From Pandoraea captiosa (GTDB taxonomy: Bacteria > Pseudomonadota > Gammaproteobacteria > Burkholderiales > Burkholderiaceae), in NCBI RefSeq assembly GCF_902459775.1, contig NZ_CABPSQ010000014.1, positions 62,001-126,000 of the forward strand: a stretch of 64,000 nt of DNA, written 5' to 3'. Both the position numbers and the translations under genes were made by a program. This document shows, piece by piece, positions 1-8,504 of this stretch. The notes below the pieces were generated by a model. It had not been told where the DNA came from. It did not search any database and worked only from the letters and a program-made list of their open reading frames with translations. Numbering within the stretch: position 1 is the first letter of the stretch; the number at the start of each line of letters is the position of its first letter.

Positions 1-848
1 GCGAACGCGGGCAGGCGCAACAGGTCCACCGGCAGCATCGGCGCACGATGACCGCGCTCACGCCGAATCAATGCCCATCCGAACACGAGGGCGCCCACGA
101 AGCAGGCGAGTGTCAAATGCCAGTCGGCCTGCTGCGCGCTCTGACTCAGCGCGAAGATCAACAGCGAGAAGGTCAGCACGTTGAGCAGCGCGGCGATCAT
201 GTCCGGCTTGTGCTCGCTGCGTGGGGTGTCCGGCAGATTGCGACGCGAGAACGCCAGCGCCAGCAATCCCGTCGGCACGTTGATGAGGAACAACCAGGGC
301 CAGCTCGCAAACGCAAGCACCAGCGACGCCACGGTCGGCCCGATGGCAAACGAGATGCCGACGATCAGCGCGTTGAGACCGACACCGCGTCCCAATTGCG
401 CGGCCGGGTACAGGAAGCGAATGAGCGCAATATTGACGCTCATCACCGCCGCCGCACCCACCCCTTGCAGCACGCGCGCGCCGGCGAGAAAGCCCAATGA
501 AGGGGACAGCGCACACAGCAGCGACGCGACGAGAAACAGCGCCACGCCCCACATGAAAACGCGCTTGTGCCCGACACGCTCGCCCAACGAGGCAAACGGC
601 AGCAAGGTGGCGACCATCGCCAGCTGATAGGCATTGACGATCCAGACCGAGGCCGAGGGCGTGGTTTTCAGATCGAGCGCCATTTGCGGCAGGGCCGTAT
701 TGGCGATGGCGGTATCGAGACTGGCCAGCGAGACGGCGAGGAGAATCGCCGTCATGGCAAGCCCGCGTCCGGTCGTGGGCGGTTCGTGCGAGTGCGCCGC
801 TGGGGCGCTCACCGTCGAGGGGGCGGCGGTCGGGGGCAACGACGACAT
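1..848 (-). CDS. MFS transporter, DHA2 (EmrB/QacA-like) family, C-terminus cut by window edge
   Basis: Proton-driven exporter of the 14-helix drug:H+ antiporter type, in the inner membrane. The frame is open from an ATG at 848 to the window edge, giving about 282 residues. After a ~30-residue polar N-terminus come hydrophobic helices. The helix 1 region has the family-typical SLDTAIANTALP; then come VWIVNAYQLA, the loop motif GERVGHKR and the helix 5 region RFLYPAAQLGRGVG. The start lies 6 bp downstream of the stop of the FrnE-like gene, so the two are probably one transcript. Substrate cannot be told; the C-terminal half is outside the window. Confidence 0.88.
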   Translation of the reverse strand, partial: MSSLPPTAAPSTVSAPAAHSHEPPTTGRGLAMTAILLAVSLASLDTAIANTALPQMALDLKTTPSASVWIVNAYQLAMVATLLPFASLGERVGHKRVFMWGVALFLVASLLCALSPSLGFLAGARVLQGVGAAAVMSVNIALIRFLYPAAQLGRGVGLNALIVGISFAIGPTVASLVLAFASWPWLFLINVPTGLLALAFSRRNLPDTPRSEHKPDMIAALLNVLTFSLLIFALSQSAQQADWHLTLACFVGALVFGWALIRRERGHRAPMLPVDLLRLPAF

Positions 849-854
849 GACGGT

Positions 855-1508
855 TCAGCCCTCGGCCAGAATCTGACGAATGGCTTGCTCGAAGACTTCG
901 GGCGGCTGGCCGCCACTCACCAGATGGCGGTTGTTGAAGATAATCGCGGGCACGGAGGTGATGCCGAGATTCTGATAGTGACGCTCAAGCGCACGGACTT
1001 GCTCCGCGTACTCGTGCGTCGACAGGATCTCGCGCGCACGTGTGGCGTCGAGCCCGACCTGTTGCGCAGCATCGACCAGCACTTCCGGATCGCTCGTACG
1101 CTTGCCCTCGACGAAGTAAGCGCGAAACAGGGCTTCCTTGAGCGCGAGTTGCTTGTCGTTGCCAAGCGTCTGCGCCCAGTGCAGCAGGCGGTGCGCGTCG
1201 AACGTGTTGTACGCATGCGTGCGCAAATCCATGCGCATCGGAAAACCTTCTGCGGCGGCGCGTGCACTGATGTTCGCCTGATTCTGCGCCAGTTGCTCCG
1301 GCGACAGACCGTACTTGCGCGACATGTAGTCGGCAAGCGGCACGCCCTCCACCGGCATGTCGGGGTTCAGTTCGAAGGGGCTGAAGTGCAGGTCGGCGTC
1401 GACCTCGTTACCCAGACGGGCAAGTGCCGTCTTCAACGAGGCAAGGCCGATGGCGCACCACGGGCAGGCGACATCCGAAACAAAGTCAATCTTGAGTGTG
1501 GCAGACAT
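855..1508 (-). CDS. DsbA family oxidoreductase, FrnE-like
   Basis: Thioredoxin-fold protein of the FrnE subgroup of the DsbA family, 217 residues, probably cytoplasmic since no signal peptide is seen. The N-terminus has the family hallmark FVSDVACPWC, with the redox CxxC at residues 15-18, followed by the helical insertion typical of FrnE/HCCA-isomerase proteins. A conserved cis-proline loop is visible as SVPAIIFNNRHLVSGGQP near the C-terminus. The ATG at 1508 sits directly before the first beta strand; a longer reading would add a basic tail with no family match. Known relatives act in oxidative stress or as polyketide tailoring enzymes. Its role here is unknown, but pairing with an exporter suggests stress or detoxification. 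Confidence 0.9.
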   Translation of the reverse strand: MSATLKIDFVSDVACPWCAIGLASLKTALARLGNEVDADLHFSPFELNPDMPVEGVPLADYMSRKYGLSPEQLAQNQANISARAAAEGFPMRMDLRTHAYNTFDAHRLLHWAQTLGNDKQLALKEALFRAYFVEGKRTSDPEVLVDAAQQVGLDATRAREILSTHEYAEQVRALERHYQNLGITSVPAIIFNNRHLVSGGQPPEVFEQAIRQILAEG

Positions 1509-1788
1509 GATCCGACGGCGCCAAAAACGGCGCGTGCAATGAAAAACGCGTCGCCTGGCGCGACGCAACGGCAATCGTCGCACAAATCGAAAAATCTCGC
1601 CGATGCGGGCCGCGTTTATGCGCTCGGTCTTGCGCGATGCGCCGTTCGGGGTAGGTGCGACACGGTGATCGATTTGCGGCCTGTTTTATCTGTCGGAATC
1701 ATTGTTTTGTCAGGCGAATCACGCGGGGTTTGCCTTCGTGACGATAGCGACATGCGATATCGTGTGAAGACTTTCCAAGGAGTCCGTT

Positions 1789-2325
1789 ATGTCCACAGCC
1801 GCATTCTCCGCTGCCGATCTCGTCGCTGCGCTTGGCCTGTTGCCGCACCCCGAGGGAGGACATTATCGGGAGACGTATCGGGCCGCAGAGACGGTCGCCG
1901 CTCAAGCGTTACCGAGCGGATTCTCCGGCGCTCGCAGTATCTCGACTGCGATTCTCTATCTGCTCGAAGCCGGTGACTTTTCTGCATTCCATCGCATTCT
2001 CAGCGACGAAGTCTGGCATTTCCACCTTGGCGGGACGCTATTGATCCATGAGATCGATATGGACGGCAAGCTGATTACCACGCGCCTCGGTCACGATGTC
2101 GCGAGCGGCGAACAGCTCCAGCATGTCGTGCCGGCCGGACATTGGTTTGCTGCACAACCGGCGCCGTCGACACCGCCGTCGACACATTACGCACTCGTCG
2201 GATGTACCGTCGCGCCGGGCTTCGCTTTCGAAGATTTCGAAATGGCCGACCCGGCGGCGCTGGCCGCGCAATGGCCGATGCACCGCGACCTGATCGCGCG
2301 CCTGGGACGCAGCGCATCGACGTGA
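1789..2325 (+). CDS. Cupin superfamily protein, DUF985 family
   Basis: A 178-residue cytoplasmic protein of the DUF985 cupin group. The N-terminal LGLLPHPEGGHYRETYR and the following STAILYLLEAGDFSAFHR plus EVWHFHLG are the family's conserved blocks. The His and Glu residues of these strands would normally line the cupin barrel pocket. An AAGGAG ribosome site lies about 8 bp before the ATG. Members are poorly characterised and some are assigned to sugar-related epimerase-like folds; I would not assign a reaction. It stands alone, with 128 bp to the next gene on the same strand. Confidence 0.88.
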   Translation: MSTAAFSAADLVAALGLLPHPEGGHYRETYRAAETVAAQALPSGFSGARSISTAILYLLEAGDFSAFHRILSDEVWHFHLGGTLLIHEIDMDGKLITTRLGHDVASGEQLQHVVPAGHWFAAQPAPSTPPSTHYALVGCTVAPGFAFEDFEMADPAALAAQWPMHRDLIARLGRSAST

Positions 2326-2453
2326 CGTTGCCGCTGAAGTCTGCACGTTGGGGAGGTGCGCGACGGGCCATCGGAAACAATGGACGGCGAACGCAGATCG
2401 TCAGAGTGCGATAGCATCGACGCAATACCACACTCCATCGCTTATCCATTCTC

Positions 2454-3080
2454 ATGTCCCAATCCGACGACGTTCATTTCTACGATCCGGCCAAAGGCCA
2501 CGGCCTGTCGCACGACCCGTTCAAGGCGATTGTCGCGCCGCGCGTGATCGGCTGGATTTCCAGCCGCGATGCGCAAGGCCGCGCCAATCTCGCGCCCTAC
2601 AGTTTCTTCGGCGCATTCGCCACTTTCCCGCCGATCATCGGGTTTTGCAGCGAGGGTTACAAGGACTCGCTCTCCAACATCGAAGCCACGCGCGAGTTTG
2701 TCTGGAATCTGACGAGCAAAACCCTCGTCGAACAGATGAATCAGTCGTCGGCGCCCGTACCGCACGAGGTGGACGAGTTCGAGCTCGCGGGCCTTACCAA
2801 GGCGCCCGGCGTCAATGTGAGCGTGCCGCACGTGGCCGAGTCGCCTGCGTCGCTCGAATGCAAACTGCTGCAAGTGGTGCGCATGCACGACCTCGACGGC
2901 AAGCCCATGAACAACTGGCTGACGTTGGGGCAGGTGGTCGGCGTGCATATTCGTCGCGAGTTCCTGAACGACGATGGCCTCTTCGACACCGCCCGCGCGC
3001 ACCCGGTCATGCGCGCCGGGTATCTCGGCGACTATGCCGAGATCGGTCCGATGTTCGATCTGCGTCGTCCGAAGGCCTGA
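2454..3080 (+). CDS. Flavin reductase-like domain protein (FMN-binding split barrel)
   Basis: A 208-residue protein of the flavin reductase-like (DIM6/NTAB) family, which binds FMN and either supplies reduced flavin to a monooxygenase or acts as a stand-alone flavoprotein. Seen in the sequence: the strand pair VAPRVIGWISSRDAQGRANLAPYSFFGAFATFPP near residues 25-60, and a central NIEATREFVWNLTS, the usual 'fault line' of this barrel. No strong ribosome site precedes the ATG at 2454. No partner oxygenase is adjacent, so the substrate is open. Confidence 0.88.
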   Translation: MSQSDDVHFYDPAKGHGLSHDPFKAIVAPRVIGWISSRDAQGRANLAPYSFFGAFATFPPIIGFCSEGYKDSLSNIEATREFVWNLTSKTLVEQMNQSSAPVPHEVDEFELAGLTKAPGVNVSVPHVAESPASLECKLLQVVRMHDLDGKPMNNWLTLGQVVGVHIRREFLNDDGLFDTARAHPVMRAGYLGDYAEIGPMFDLRRPKA

Positions 3081-3468
3081 TCGACGTTTCGATTTCGATT
3101 CTCTTGCGGTAACGCGCGGCAATTGATCGCGCGTTCTCCGTGCTTGCGCTGCGTTCGCACGCTCTCCGTGTCCCGCTTTGTCCCGCTTTGTCGCGCAAGG
3201 CCGCCTGCGATACACCAAACGCCGACCGGCCAGTCGGACAACACACTCGCAATCATTTGTAAAATTTGCTGCGATGCAAAATACATTTGACGCGCGTATG
3301 CTTGCCACCTTCGTTGACGCCTCTGCGCCCGGCGTCCCCTCCGCAGGCATTGATATGCCTTGATTTTCGCGTTTCGCGTCGAATGATGCGCGAGGGGTAG
3401 GTTCGTCCGTGGCCGCGTCGACATAGCGCAATTGCGCTCGTTTTTGTTGCGGCACACCAGGACCCTTC
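3081..3468. other. Intergenic region without a recognisable gene
   Basis: 388 bp between the flavin reductase-like gene and the NuoM-like gene. I see no convincing reading frame, strong hairpin or tRNA. It should contain the promoter of the NuoM-like gene, but I cannot pick a clear -35/-10 pair. Confidence 0.4.
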
Positions 3469-5046
3469 ATGTTCCCCATCCTGTCCCTCCTGATCTGGCT
3501 TCCCATCATCGCCGGCGCGCTCGTCATGCTGCTCGGCCGTGATCGTCATCCCAATACCGTGCGTTGGGCATCGCTCGTCGCTGCCGTGATGTCGGCCGCG
3601 CCGATCGTGCCGCTCGTGCGTGGGTTCGAGACCAGCGCCTCTCGCGTGCAATTCGTGGAGCGCTTTCGCTGGATCGACTCGTTCGACGCGTCGTGGCATG
3701 TGGGCATCGACGGCATTTCGCTATGGCTCGTTGCCCTGACCGGTGTGACCACGATCATCGTCGTGCTGGCCTCGTGGCGTGCCGTGACCACGCGCATGAG
3801 CGCGTACTTCGGCAGCTTCCTGGTGCTCTCCGGTCTGATGCAGGGCGTATTTACCGCGCAGGACGGCATGCTGTTCTTCGTCTTCTTCGAAGCGACGCTG
3901 TTGCCGCTCTACCTGCTGATCGGCGTGTATGGACGCGCCAACAAGACCCGCGCGGCGGTGAAATTCTTCTTCTTTTCGCTGACCGGTTCGCTGATGATGC
4001 TCGTGTCGATGCTGTATCTGTACATGCAGACGCAGAGCTTCGACATGGCCCGCTGGCAGGCGCTGCATTTGCCGCTCGCCGTGCAGGTCATGCTCTTCAT
4101 CGGATTTCTTGCCGCGTTCTCGGTCAAGGTGCCGATGTGGCCGGTGCATACGTGGCTGCCGGAAGTGCATCTCGACGGGCCGACAGGCGCTGCCGTGATG
4201 CTCGGCATGCTCAAGCTCGGCGGCTACGGATTGCTGCGCTTCAATTTGCCGCTGCTGCCCGACGCCAGTCACTTCCTTGCGCCGCTGATGGTGGTGCTGT
4301 CGCTCGTCGCCGTGATTTACGCGAGTCTGGTGGCGCTGGTGCAGACCGATCTTCGCAAGCTGCTGGCCTATTCCGCCGTGGCGCACATGGGATTGGTAAC
4401 CCTCGGCCTGTTCCTCTTCTCGGAGATGGGCACCGACGGCGCGGTCATGCAGATGATTTCGTACGGCATCGTGTCGGGCGCCATGCTGTTGTGCACCGGC
4501 ATGTTGTACGACCGCACCGGCAGCGCGTCGATCGACGGATATGGCGGGGTGGCGAGCACCATGCCGCGCTTCGCGGCGTTCACCATGCTGTTTTCGATGG
4601 CGAACGTCGGCATGCCGGGCACGTCCGGTTTCGTGGGCGAGTTTCTGGTGCTGATGGGCGCCATCAAGGCCAACTTCTGGATCGGTGCGCTGGCCTCGCT
4701 GACGCTCGTGCTAAGCGCGGCCTACACACTGTGGATGTACAAGCGCGTGATGTTCGGTCGTGTGGGCAATGAACGTGTGGCCTCGCTCAAGGATCTGAGC
4801 CGTCGCGAGTTTGCCTTGCTGGGGGCGATGGCGGTCATGGTGCTGGGTATCGGCCTCGATCCGAAGCCGTTGACCGACGGTATCGACGCGACTGCCATCC
4901 AGGTCGTTCAGGACATCGAGAGCCACCGGTTGCCTGCGGGCGATCCTGGCAGCGCGGAGATGGCAGGGCGGCGGCACACCGACCCCCGCAGCGATACCGC
5001 AGGCCACGCGGCAGCGACGGTCAAGGGCGTGCGCCCGGATGCCTAA
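3469..5046 (+). CDS. Stand-alone NuoM-like proton-pumping subunit (complex I / Mrp family)
   Basis: A 525-residue polytopic inner-membrane protein of the NuoM/NuoL/MrpA antiporter-like family. The motif FFEATLLPLYLLIGVYG places a Glu at residue 141, matching the essential Glu of NuoM. FSVKVPMWPVHTWLPEVH gives a Lys near residue 220, the transmembrane Lys of the family. The HMG and LAYSAVAHMG blocks are also present. Length and sequence are closest to subunit M. No other nuo gene is near; both neighbours are unrelated. About 50 hydrophilic residues extend the C-terminus beyond the usual end. It may be a spare NuoM, or part of a smaller ion-pumping or bicarbonate-uptake complex. The start has AGGACCC just upstream. 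Confidence 0.9.
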   Translation: MFPILSLLIWLPIIAGALVMLLGRDRHPNTVRWASLVAAVMSAAPIVPLVRGFETSASRVQFVERFRWIDSFDASWHVGIDGISLWLVALTGVTTIIVVLASWRAVTTRMSAYFGSFLVLSGLMQGVFTAQDGMLFFVFFEATLLPLYLLIGVYGRANKTRAAVKFFFFSLTGSLMMLVSMLYLYMQTQSFDMARWQALHLPLAVQVMLFIGFLAAFSVKVPMWPVHTWLPEVHLDGPTGAAVMLGMLKLGGYGLLRFNLPLLPDASHFLAPLMVVLSLVAVIYASLVALVQTDLRKLLAYSAVAHMGLVTLGLFLFSEMGTDGAVMQMISYGIVSGAMLLCTGMLYDRTGSASIDGYGGVASTMPRFAAFTMLFSMANVGMPGTSGFVGEFLVLMGAIKANFWIGALASLTLVLSAAYTLWMYKRVMFGRVGNERVASLKDLSRREFALLGAMAVMVLGIGLDPKPLTDGIDATAIQVVQDIESHRLPAGDPGSAEMAGRRHTDPRSDTAGHAAATVKGVRPDA

Positions 5047-5139
5047 GGTGCGCTGACGTTGACCGTAGACAGGGACGCGGGCGCCCCAAGACGCCCTGGC
5101 GTTCCCCTGACGGTCCGCTGATGATGCTCTGTGGGTCCT

Positions 5140-5194
5140 CCGTTGGTTCCTCGTTGGTCATTCGTTGGTCATTCGTTGGACAGTCGTTGGACAG
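5140..5194. repeat. 11-bp tandem repeat, five imperfect copies
   Basis: Units of the form TCGTTGGTCAT or TCGTTGGACAG are repeated head to tail between the NuoM-like gene and the binding-protein gene, about 150 bp before the latter's start. Confidence 0.85.
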
Positions 5195-5342
5195 TCGGCA
5201 GCGCCTGACTCGCTGCCACAATTCTTTAACGATCCCTCGCCAGAATGTCGGACATGCCATGCAAATGGCCATTTTCTGTACCGGATTTGCACACGTGTGC
5301 AATCGCAGGGCCACCGACGTCGTCAACCCAGTGAGAGATCGC

Positions 5343-6584
5343 ATGAAACCATTTACCCGCCTGCGCGCTGCTTGCGTCGCCGCCTCCGTCGGTCTGTTCG
5401 TTGCGGCGGCAGGCGCGAGTGCGGCCGATCTGGTGATCGCCGGGCGCGACGACATTTACGGCAAGGGCCTCGCCGAAGCCGTGGCGGGCTTCAGGAAGCA
5501 GCATCCCGATGCCGACATCGAGTTGCTCAAACTGCCCAATGCCAATCTCTATCAGAAGCTGAAGCTGTCGATGCGCGAGGGGACCGGCGCTTACGACCTC
5601 GTGATGATGGACGACACCTGGTCGCCGGAATTCATGGCAAATGGCTGGCTCAAGCCGCTGCCCGCGTCGCTGGTCGATGCCGATATGGTGGCGTCCACCG
5701 TGGCGCTGGGGCGCGCACCGAACGGCAATCTGTACGCCTTGCCGGTCGTCGGCAACGTCGAAATGTTCGCCTACCGTCGCGACCTGCTCGCCAAGTACAA
5801 ACTGCAAGCCCCGCGCACCTGGGACGACGTGTTGAAGATCGCGCAGGCGACCAGCGCCGATACCAGCGTGTCCGGCGTCGTATTCCGTGGCACGAAGGGC
5901 AACCCGGTCGTTACGGGCTTTCTGCCGATTCTGTGGGCCTACGGCGGTGACGTGATCGACACGAACGGGAAGGTCGCGATCGATTCGCCGCAGGCGCTCG
6001 CCGCGTTGAAGATGTTCGTCTCGCTCAAGGCCTATGCGCCCAAAGACGTTGCCGTCTACGGTGCGGCCGAGGTGCGCGATGCGTTGCAGAAGGGCGCCGC
6101 CGCGCAGGCCATCGAAGTGTGGCCGGCGTGGGTGCCCGCGCTGGACGATCCGAAGCAGTCGCGCGTTGTCGGCGAGGTTGCTTTGCAGGCACCGCCCGGA
6201 CAAGTGAAGGGATCGGCACCCATGCTCGGCATCTGGCAGATGGCCGTGCCGAAGGACGCCCGGCACGCTGCGCTGGCGCAGGCGTTCCTCGCGTACCTGA
6301 CATCGCGTGAGACGCAGACGCGTCTGGCCGCGATGGGCATTCCCCCCACCCGCAAGAGCGTGTTCGAAGACCCCGCGCTGGTGAAGCAATTCCGCTGGTA
6401 CCCGGATCAATTGAAGGCGCTCGAAGCGGGCCGCGCACGTCCGCGAGTTAAAAACTGGGAGCAGATCGAAAGTCTGCTGGGCGATTCGCTGCAACTGGTG
6501 CTCACCGGACAACTCACGCCGGAGGCGGCGCTGCGACAGGCGTCGCAGAAAATCGCACCGGTGATTGCCACCGCAGCCAACTGA
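5343..6584 (+). CDS. ABC transporter substrate-binding protein, sugar family 1
   Basis: Periplasmic binding protein of 413 residues (family 1, maltose/glycerol-phosphate type). It delivers its ligand to the two permeases encoded next. The N-terminus is a Sec signal peptide with a basic start, a hydrophobic run and a cut near ASA-AD. Typical blocks follow: GFRKQHPDADIELLKL, YDLVMMDDTWSPEFMANGWLKPL and VFRGTKGNPV. ATG 5343 is preceded by GAGAGA; an in-frame GTG lies 12 bp earlier. It ends 28 bp before the first permease start. Sugar, polyol or glycerophosphodiester ligands are possible; the context of PI-PLC and inositol phosphatase genes points to inositol-type compounds, as inference. Confidence 0.92.
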   Translation: MKPFTRLRAACVAASVGLFVAAAGASAADLVIAGRDDIYGKGLAEAVAGFRKQHPDADIELLKLPNANLYQKLKLSMREGTGAYDLVMMDDTWSPEFMANGWLKPLPASLVDADMVASTVALGRAPNGNLYALPVVGNVEMFAYRRDLLAKYKLQAPRTWDDVLKIAQATSADTSVSGVVFRGTKGNPVVTGFLPILWAYGGDVIDTNGKVAIDSPQALAALKMFVSLKAYAPKDVAVYGAAEVRDALQKGAAAQAIEVWPAWVPALDDPKQSRVVGEVALQAPPGQVKGSAPMLGIWQMAVPKDARHAALAQAFLAYLTSRETQTRLAAMGIPPTRKSVFEDPALVKQFRWYPDQLKALEAGRARPRVKNWEQIESLLGDSLQLVLTGQLTPEAALRQASQKIAPVIATAAN

Positions 6585-6612
6585 TCACGCCATTCGGGCA
6601 TTGGACGATTCC

Positions 6613-7485
6613 ATGCGTGCCGTACGTCGCTGGTTGCCCCTGGTCTGGCTCGTTGGACCGGCGTTTGCCGTGATCGCCGTGCTGGCGTTGTATCCGGTGC
6701 TGCGGGTGCTGGTCGATTCGTTCTTTCATGTCGACTACGCCTCCGGGCACCGGGCGTTTGCAGGACTGCAGAATTATCGGACGGTACTCGCCGACGACAA
6801 CTTTTCAGCGAGCTTCTTCAATACGGTGCATTTCACCGTCGTCGCCTCGGTATGCGAGGTGGCGCTCGGTGGTGCGTTGGCGCTGTTGTTCTCGCGGGCG
6901 TTTCGCGGGCGGCGCTTCGTCATGCCGTTGCTGATCCTGCCGATGATGCTCTCGACGCTCGTGTGCTCCGCCATCTGGCGCAACTGGCTGAATTTCGGCG
7001 GGTTCCTGAACGCATGGCTCGCGAAGTTCGGCATGTCCGGCGTGCCATGGCTCTCGGATCCGGGGATGGCGATCTGGTCGCTCATTCTCGTGGACGTCTG
7101 GCAGTGGACACCGATGGCGTTTCTCATCATTCTCGCCGGCATTCAGTCCATCGATCCCGAGTTGTACGAGGCGGCGCGCACCGACGGCGCGAGCGAATGG
7201 CAATGTCTGCGCGATATCACGCTGCCGCTGCTCGTGCCACAGTTTGTCCTGGCCCTGCTGTTGCGCTCGATCGACACGTTCAAGCTGTTCGACAAGGTCT
7301 ACGCGCTCACCGGTGGTGGTCCGGGGAACGCCACGCAGACGTTGTCGACCTACGTCTACGACACAGGCTTTCGCTTTTTCAGTGTGGGACCGGCCGGTGC
7401 GGCTTCGGTGTTGATGTTGCTCGTGGCGTCGGTACTGGTGTCGGTCAACGTGTGGATGTCGATTCGAAAGCCGAGGGCGCGATGA
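6613..7485 (+). CDS. ABC transporter permease, sugar type (MalF/UgpA-like)
   Basis: Inner-membrane channel subunit of 290 residues, six predicted helices. The EAA loop is visible as YEAARTDGASEWQCLRDITLPLL near residue 190, the contact point for the ATPase. Two of the usual MalF-group features are seen, an N-terminal LVGPAFAVIAVLALYPVLR helix and the ending ALTGGGPGNATQTLSTYVY. ATG 6613 was chosen over an upstream TTG that would overlap the previous gene. The stop TGA overlaps the ATG of the next permease (ATGA), so the two are translationally coupled. Confidence 0.93.
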   Translation: MRAVRRWLPLVWLVGPAFAVIAVLALYPVLRVLVDSFFHVDYASGHRAFAGLQNYRTVLADDNFSASFFNTVHFTVVASVCEVALGGALALLFSRAFRGRRFVMPLLILPMMLSTLVCSAIWRNWLNFGGFLNAWLAKFGMSGVPWLSDPGMAIWSLILVDVWQWTPMAFLIILAGIQSIDPELYEAARTDGASEWQCLRDITLPLLVPQFVLALLLRSIDTFKLFDKVYALTGGGPGNATQTLSTYVYDTGFRFFSVGPAGAASVLMLLVASVLVSVNVWMSIRKPRAR

Positions 7486-8501
7486 ACGGTATGACCGATC
7501 GTATGACGAACCCCGCGTCTTCCGCGCGCGCTGCGTCTTCAGTCACGGATGCGAGTTCTGCCATTGCGCAGCCTTGGCAGGCTGAGCAGACGCGCACACC
7601 GGCACTTCGAGCGCTTCGAGCGCTTCGAGCGCTTCGAGGGCTTCGAGCGCTTCAAGTGCTTCAAGTGCTTCAAGCGCTTCGACCATCGGGACAGCACGCG
7701 GCGCTCTGGACGTTGCGTATGGCTGCGCTGATCCTGATGCTCCTGCCGTGTATCTGGATGCTCGGCGCGGCGTTCATGCCGACGCTGGAGCGTCTCGATC
7801 GTCCGCTCGCCCTGTGGCCGCATGCACCGACGTTGCAGCACTTCCAGGCGGTGTGGGAGAGCGGCATCGGTCGTCAGATGCTCAACTCGCTGCTGGTGAG
7901 CGTCGGCACGACGTTGCTTTCGCTCTCGCTGGCGTTTCCGGCGGCGTACGCGCTGGTGCGCATGCAGTTCCCGGGGCGTCTCGACATCGTGTTTCTGATG
8001 CTCGTACTCGCCGTGAAGCTGATGCCGCCGATTACCGTGGCCGTGCCGCTGTTTTCCCTGGCGAAGACACTGCACCTGCTCGATTCCGAAGTCGGCCTGA
8101 TGCTGGTCTATCAGGTATACACATTGCCGCTCGCCGTCTGGATGCTGCTCTCGTTCGTGCGGGAGATTCCGGTGGATTACGACGAGGCCGCGTGTATCGA
8201 CGGCGCAGGGCTCGTCCAGCGGCTCGTGCACATCATGCTGCCGCTATGCGCGCCCGGGCTCGTAGCCACGGCGATTTTCGTGCTGATCGCCGCATGGAAC
8301 GAATTTCTGCTCGCCTTGTTGTTCGTCTCGTCGCCGAGCCGCTTTACGTTGCCGCTTGCCGTGGCGGGCTACGTGACGGAGAACGGCATCGACTGGGGCG
8401 ATCTGATGAGCGTGGGGTTGATGGCGTCGCTGCCCACGCTCGCTGTGGCCGGATACGTGCAACGGTATTTGCTGCGCGGCTTTTCCGGCGGACTCAAATG
8501 A
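7482..8501 (+). CDS. ABC transporter permease, sugar type (MalG/UgpE-like) with repeat-encoded N-terminal extension
   Basis: Second channel subunit, 339 residues. The EAA loop reads DYDEAACIDGAGLVQRLVHIMLPL. The start ATG overlaps the preceding stop as ATGA. Relatives begin almost directly with the first helix, but here about 70 extra residues precede it. Residues 41-67 are nine three-residue units (ALR, GLR, ALQ or VLQ) encoded by a 9-bp tandem repeat. The reading frame is kept through the repeat, so the extension is probably translated and lies in the cytoplasm. The gene ends 3 bp before the stop of the convergent LacI gene. No ATPase gene follows. Confidence 0.92.
   Translation: MNGMTDRMTNPASSARAASSVTDASSAIAQPWQAEQTRTPALRALRALRALRGLRALQVLQVLQALRPSGQHAALWTLRMAALILMLLPCIWMLGAAFMPTLERLDRPLALWPHAPTLQHFQAVWESGIGRQMLNSLLVSVGTTLLSLSLAFPAAYALVRMQFPGRLDIVFLMLVLAVKLMPPITVAVPLFSLAKTLHLLDSEVGLMLVYQVYTLPLAVWMLLSFVREIPVDYDEAACIDGAGLVQRLVHIMLPLCAPGLVATAIFVLIAAWNEFLLALLFVSSPSRFTLPLAVAGYVTENGIDWGDLMSVGLMASLPTLAVAGYVQRYLLRGFSGGLK
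7602..7682 (+). repeat. 9-bp tandem repeat, nine units, inside the permease gene
   Basis: Units of the form GCGCTTCGA, in frame with the permease. Changes in copy number would add or remove three residues at a time without a frameshift. Confidence 0.92.
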
Positions 8502-8504
8502 TCG

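Noticed and set aside
567-1976. 469-codon plus-strand frame across the FrnE-like gene
   Set aside because: Arg/Gly-rich shadow crossing two real genes on the other strand and overlapping the DUF985 start.
3469-5046. Calling the NuoM-like gene nuoM or dabB
   Set aside because: No nuo neighbours and no DabA-like partner, so a specific symbol would overstate the evidence.
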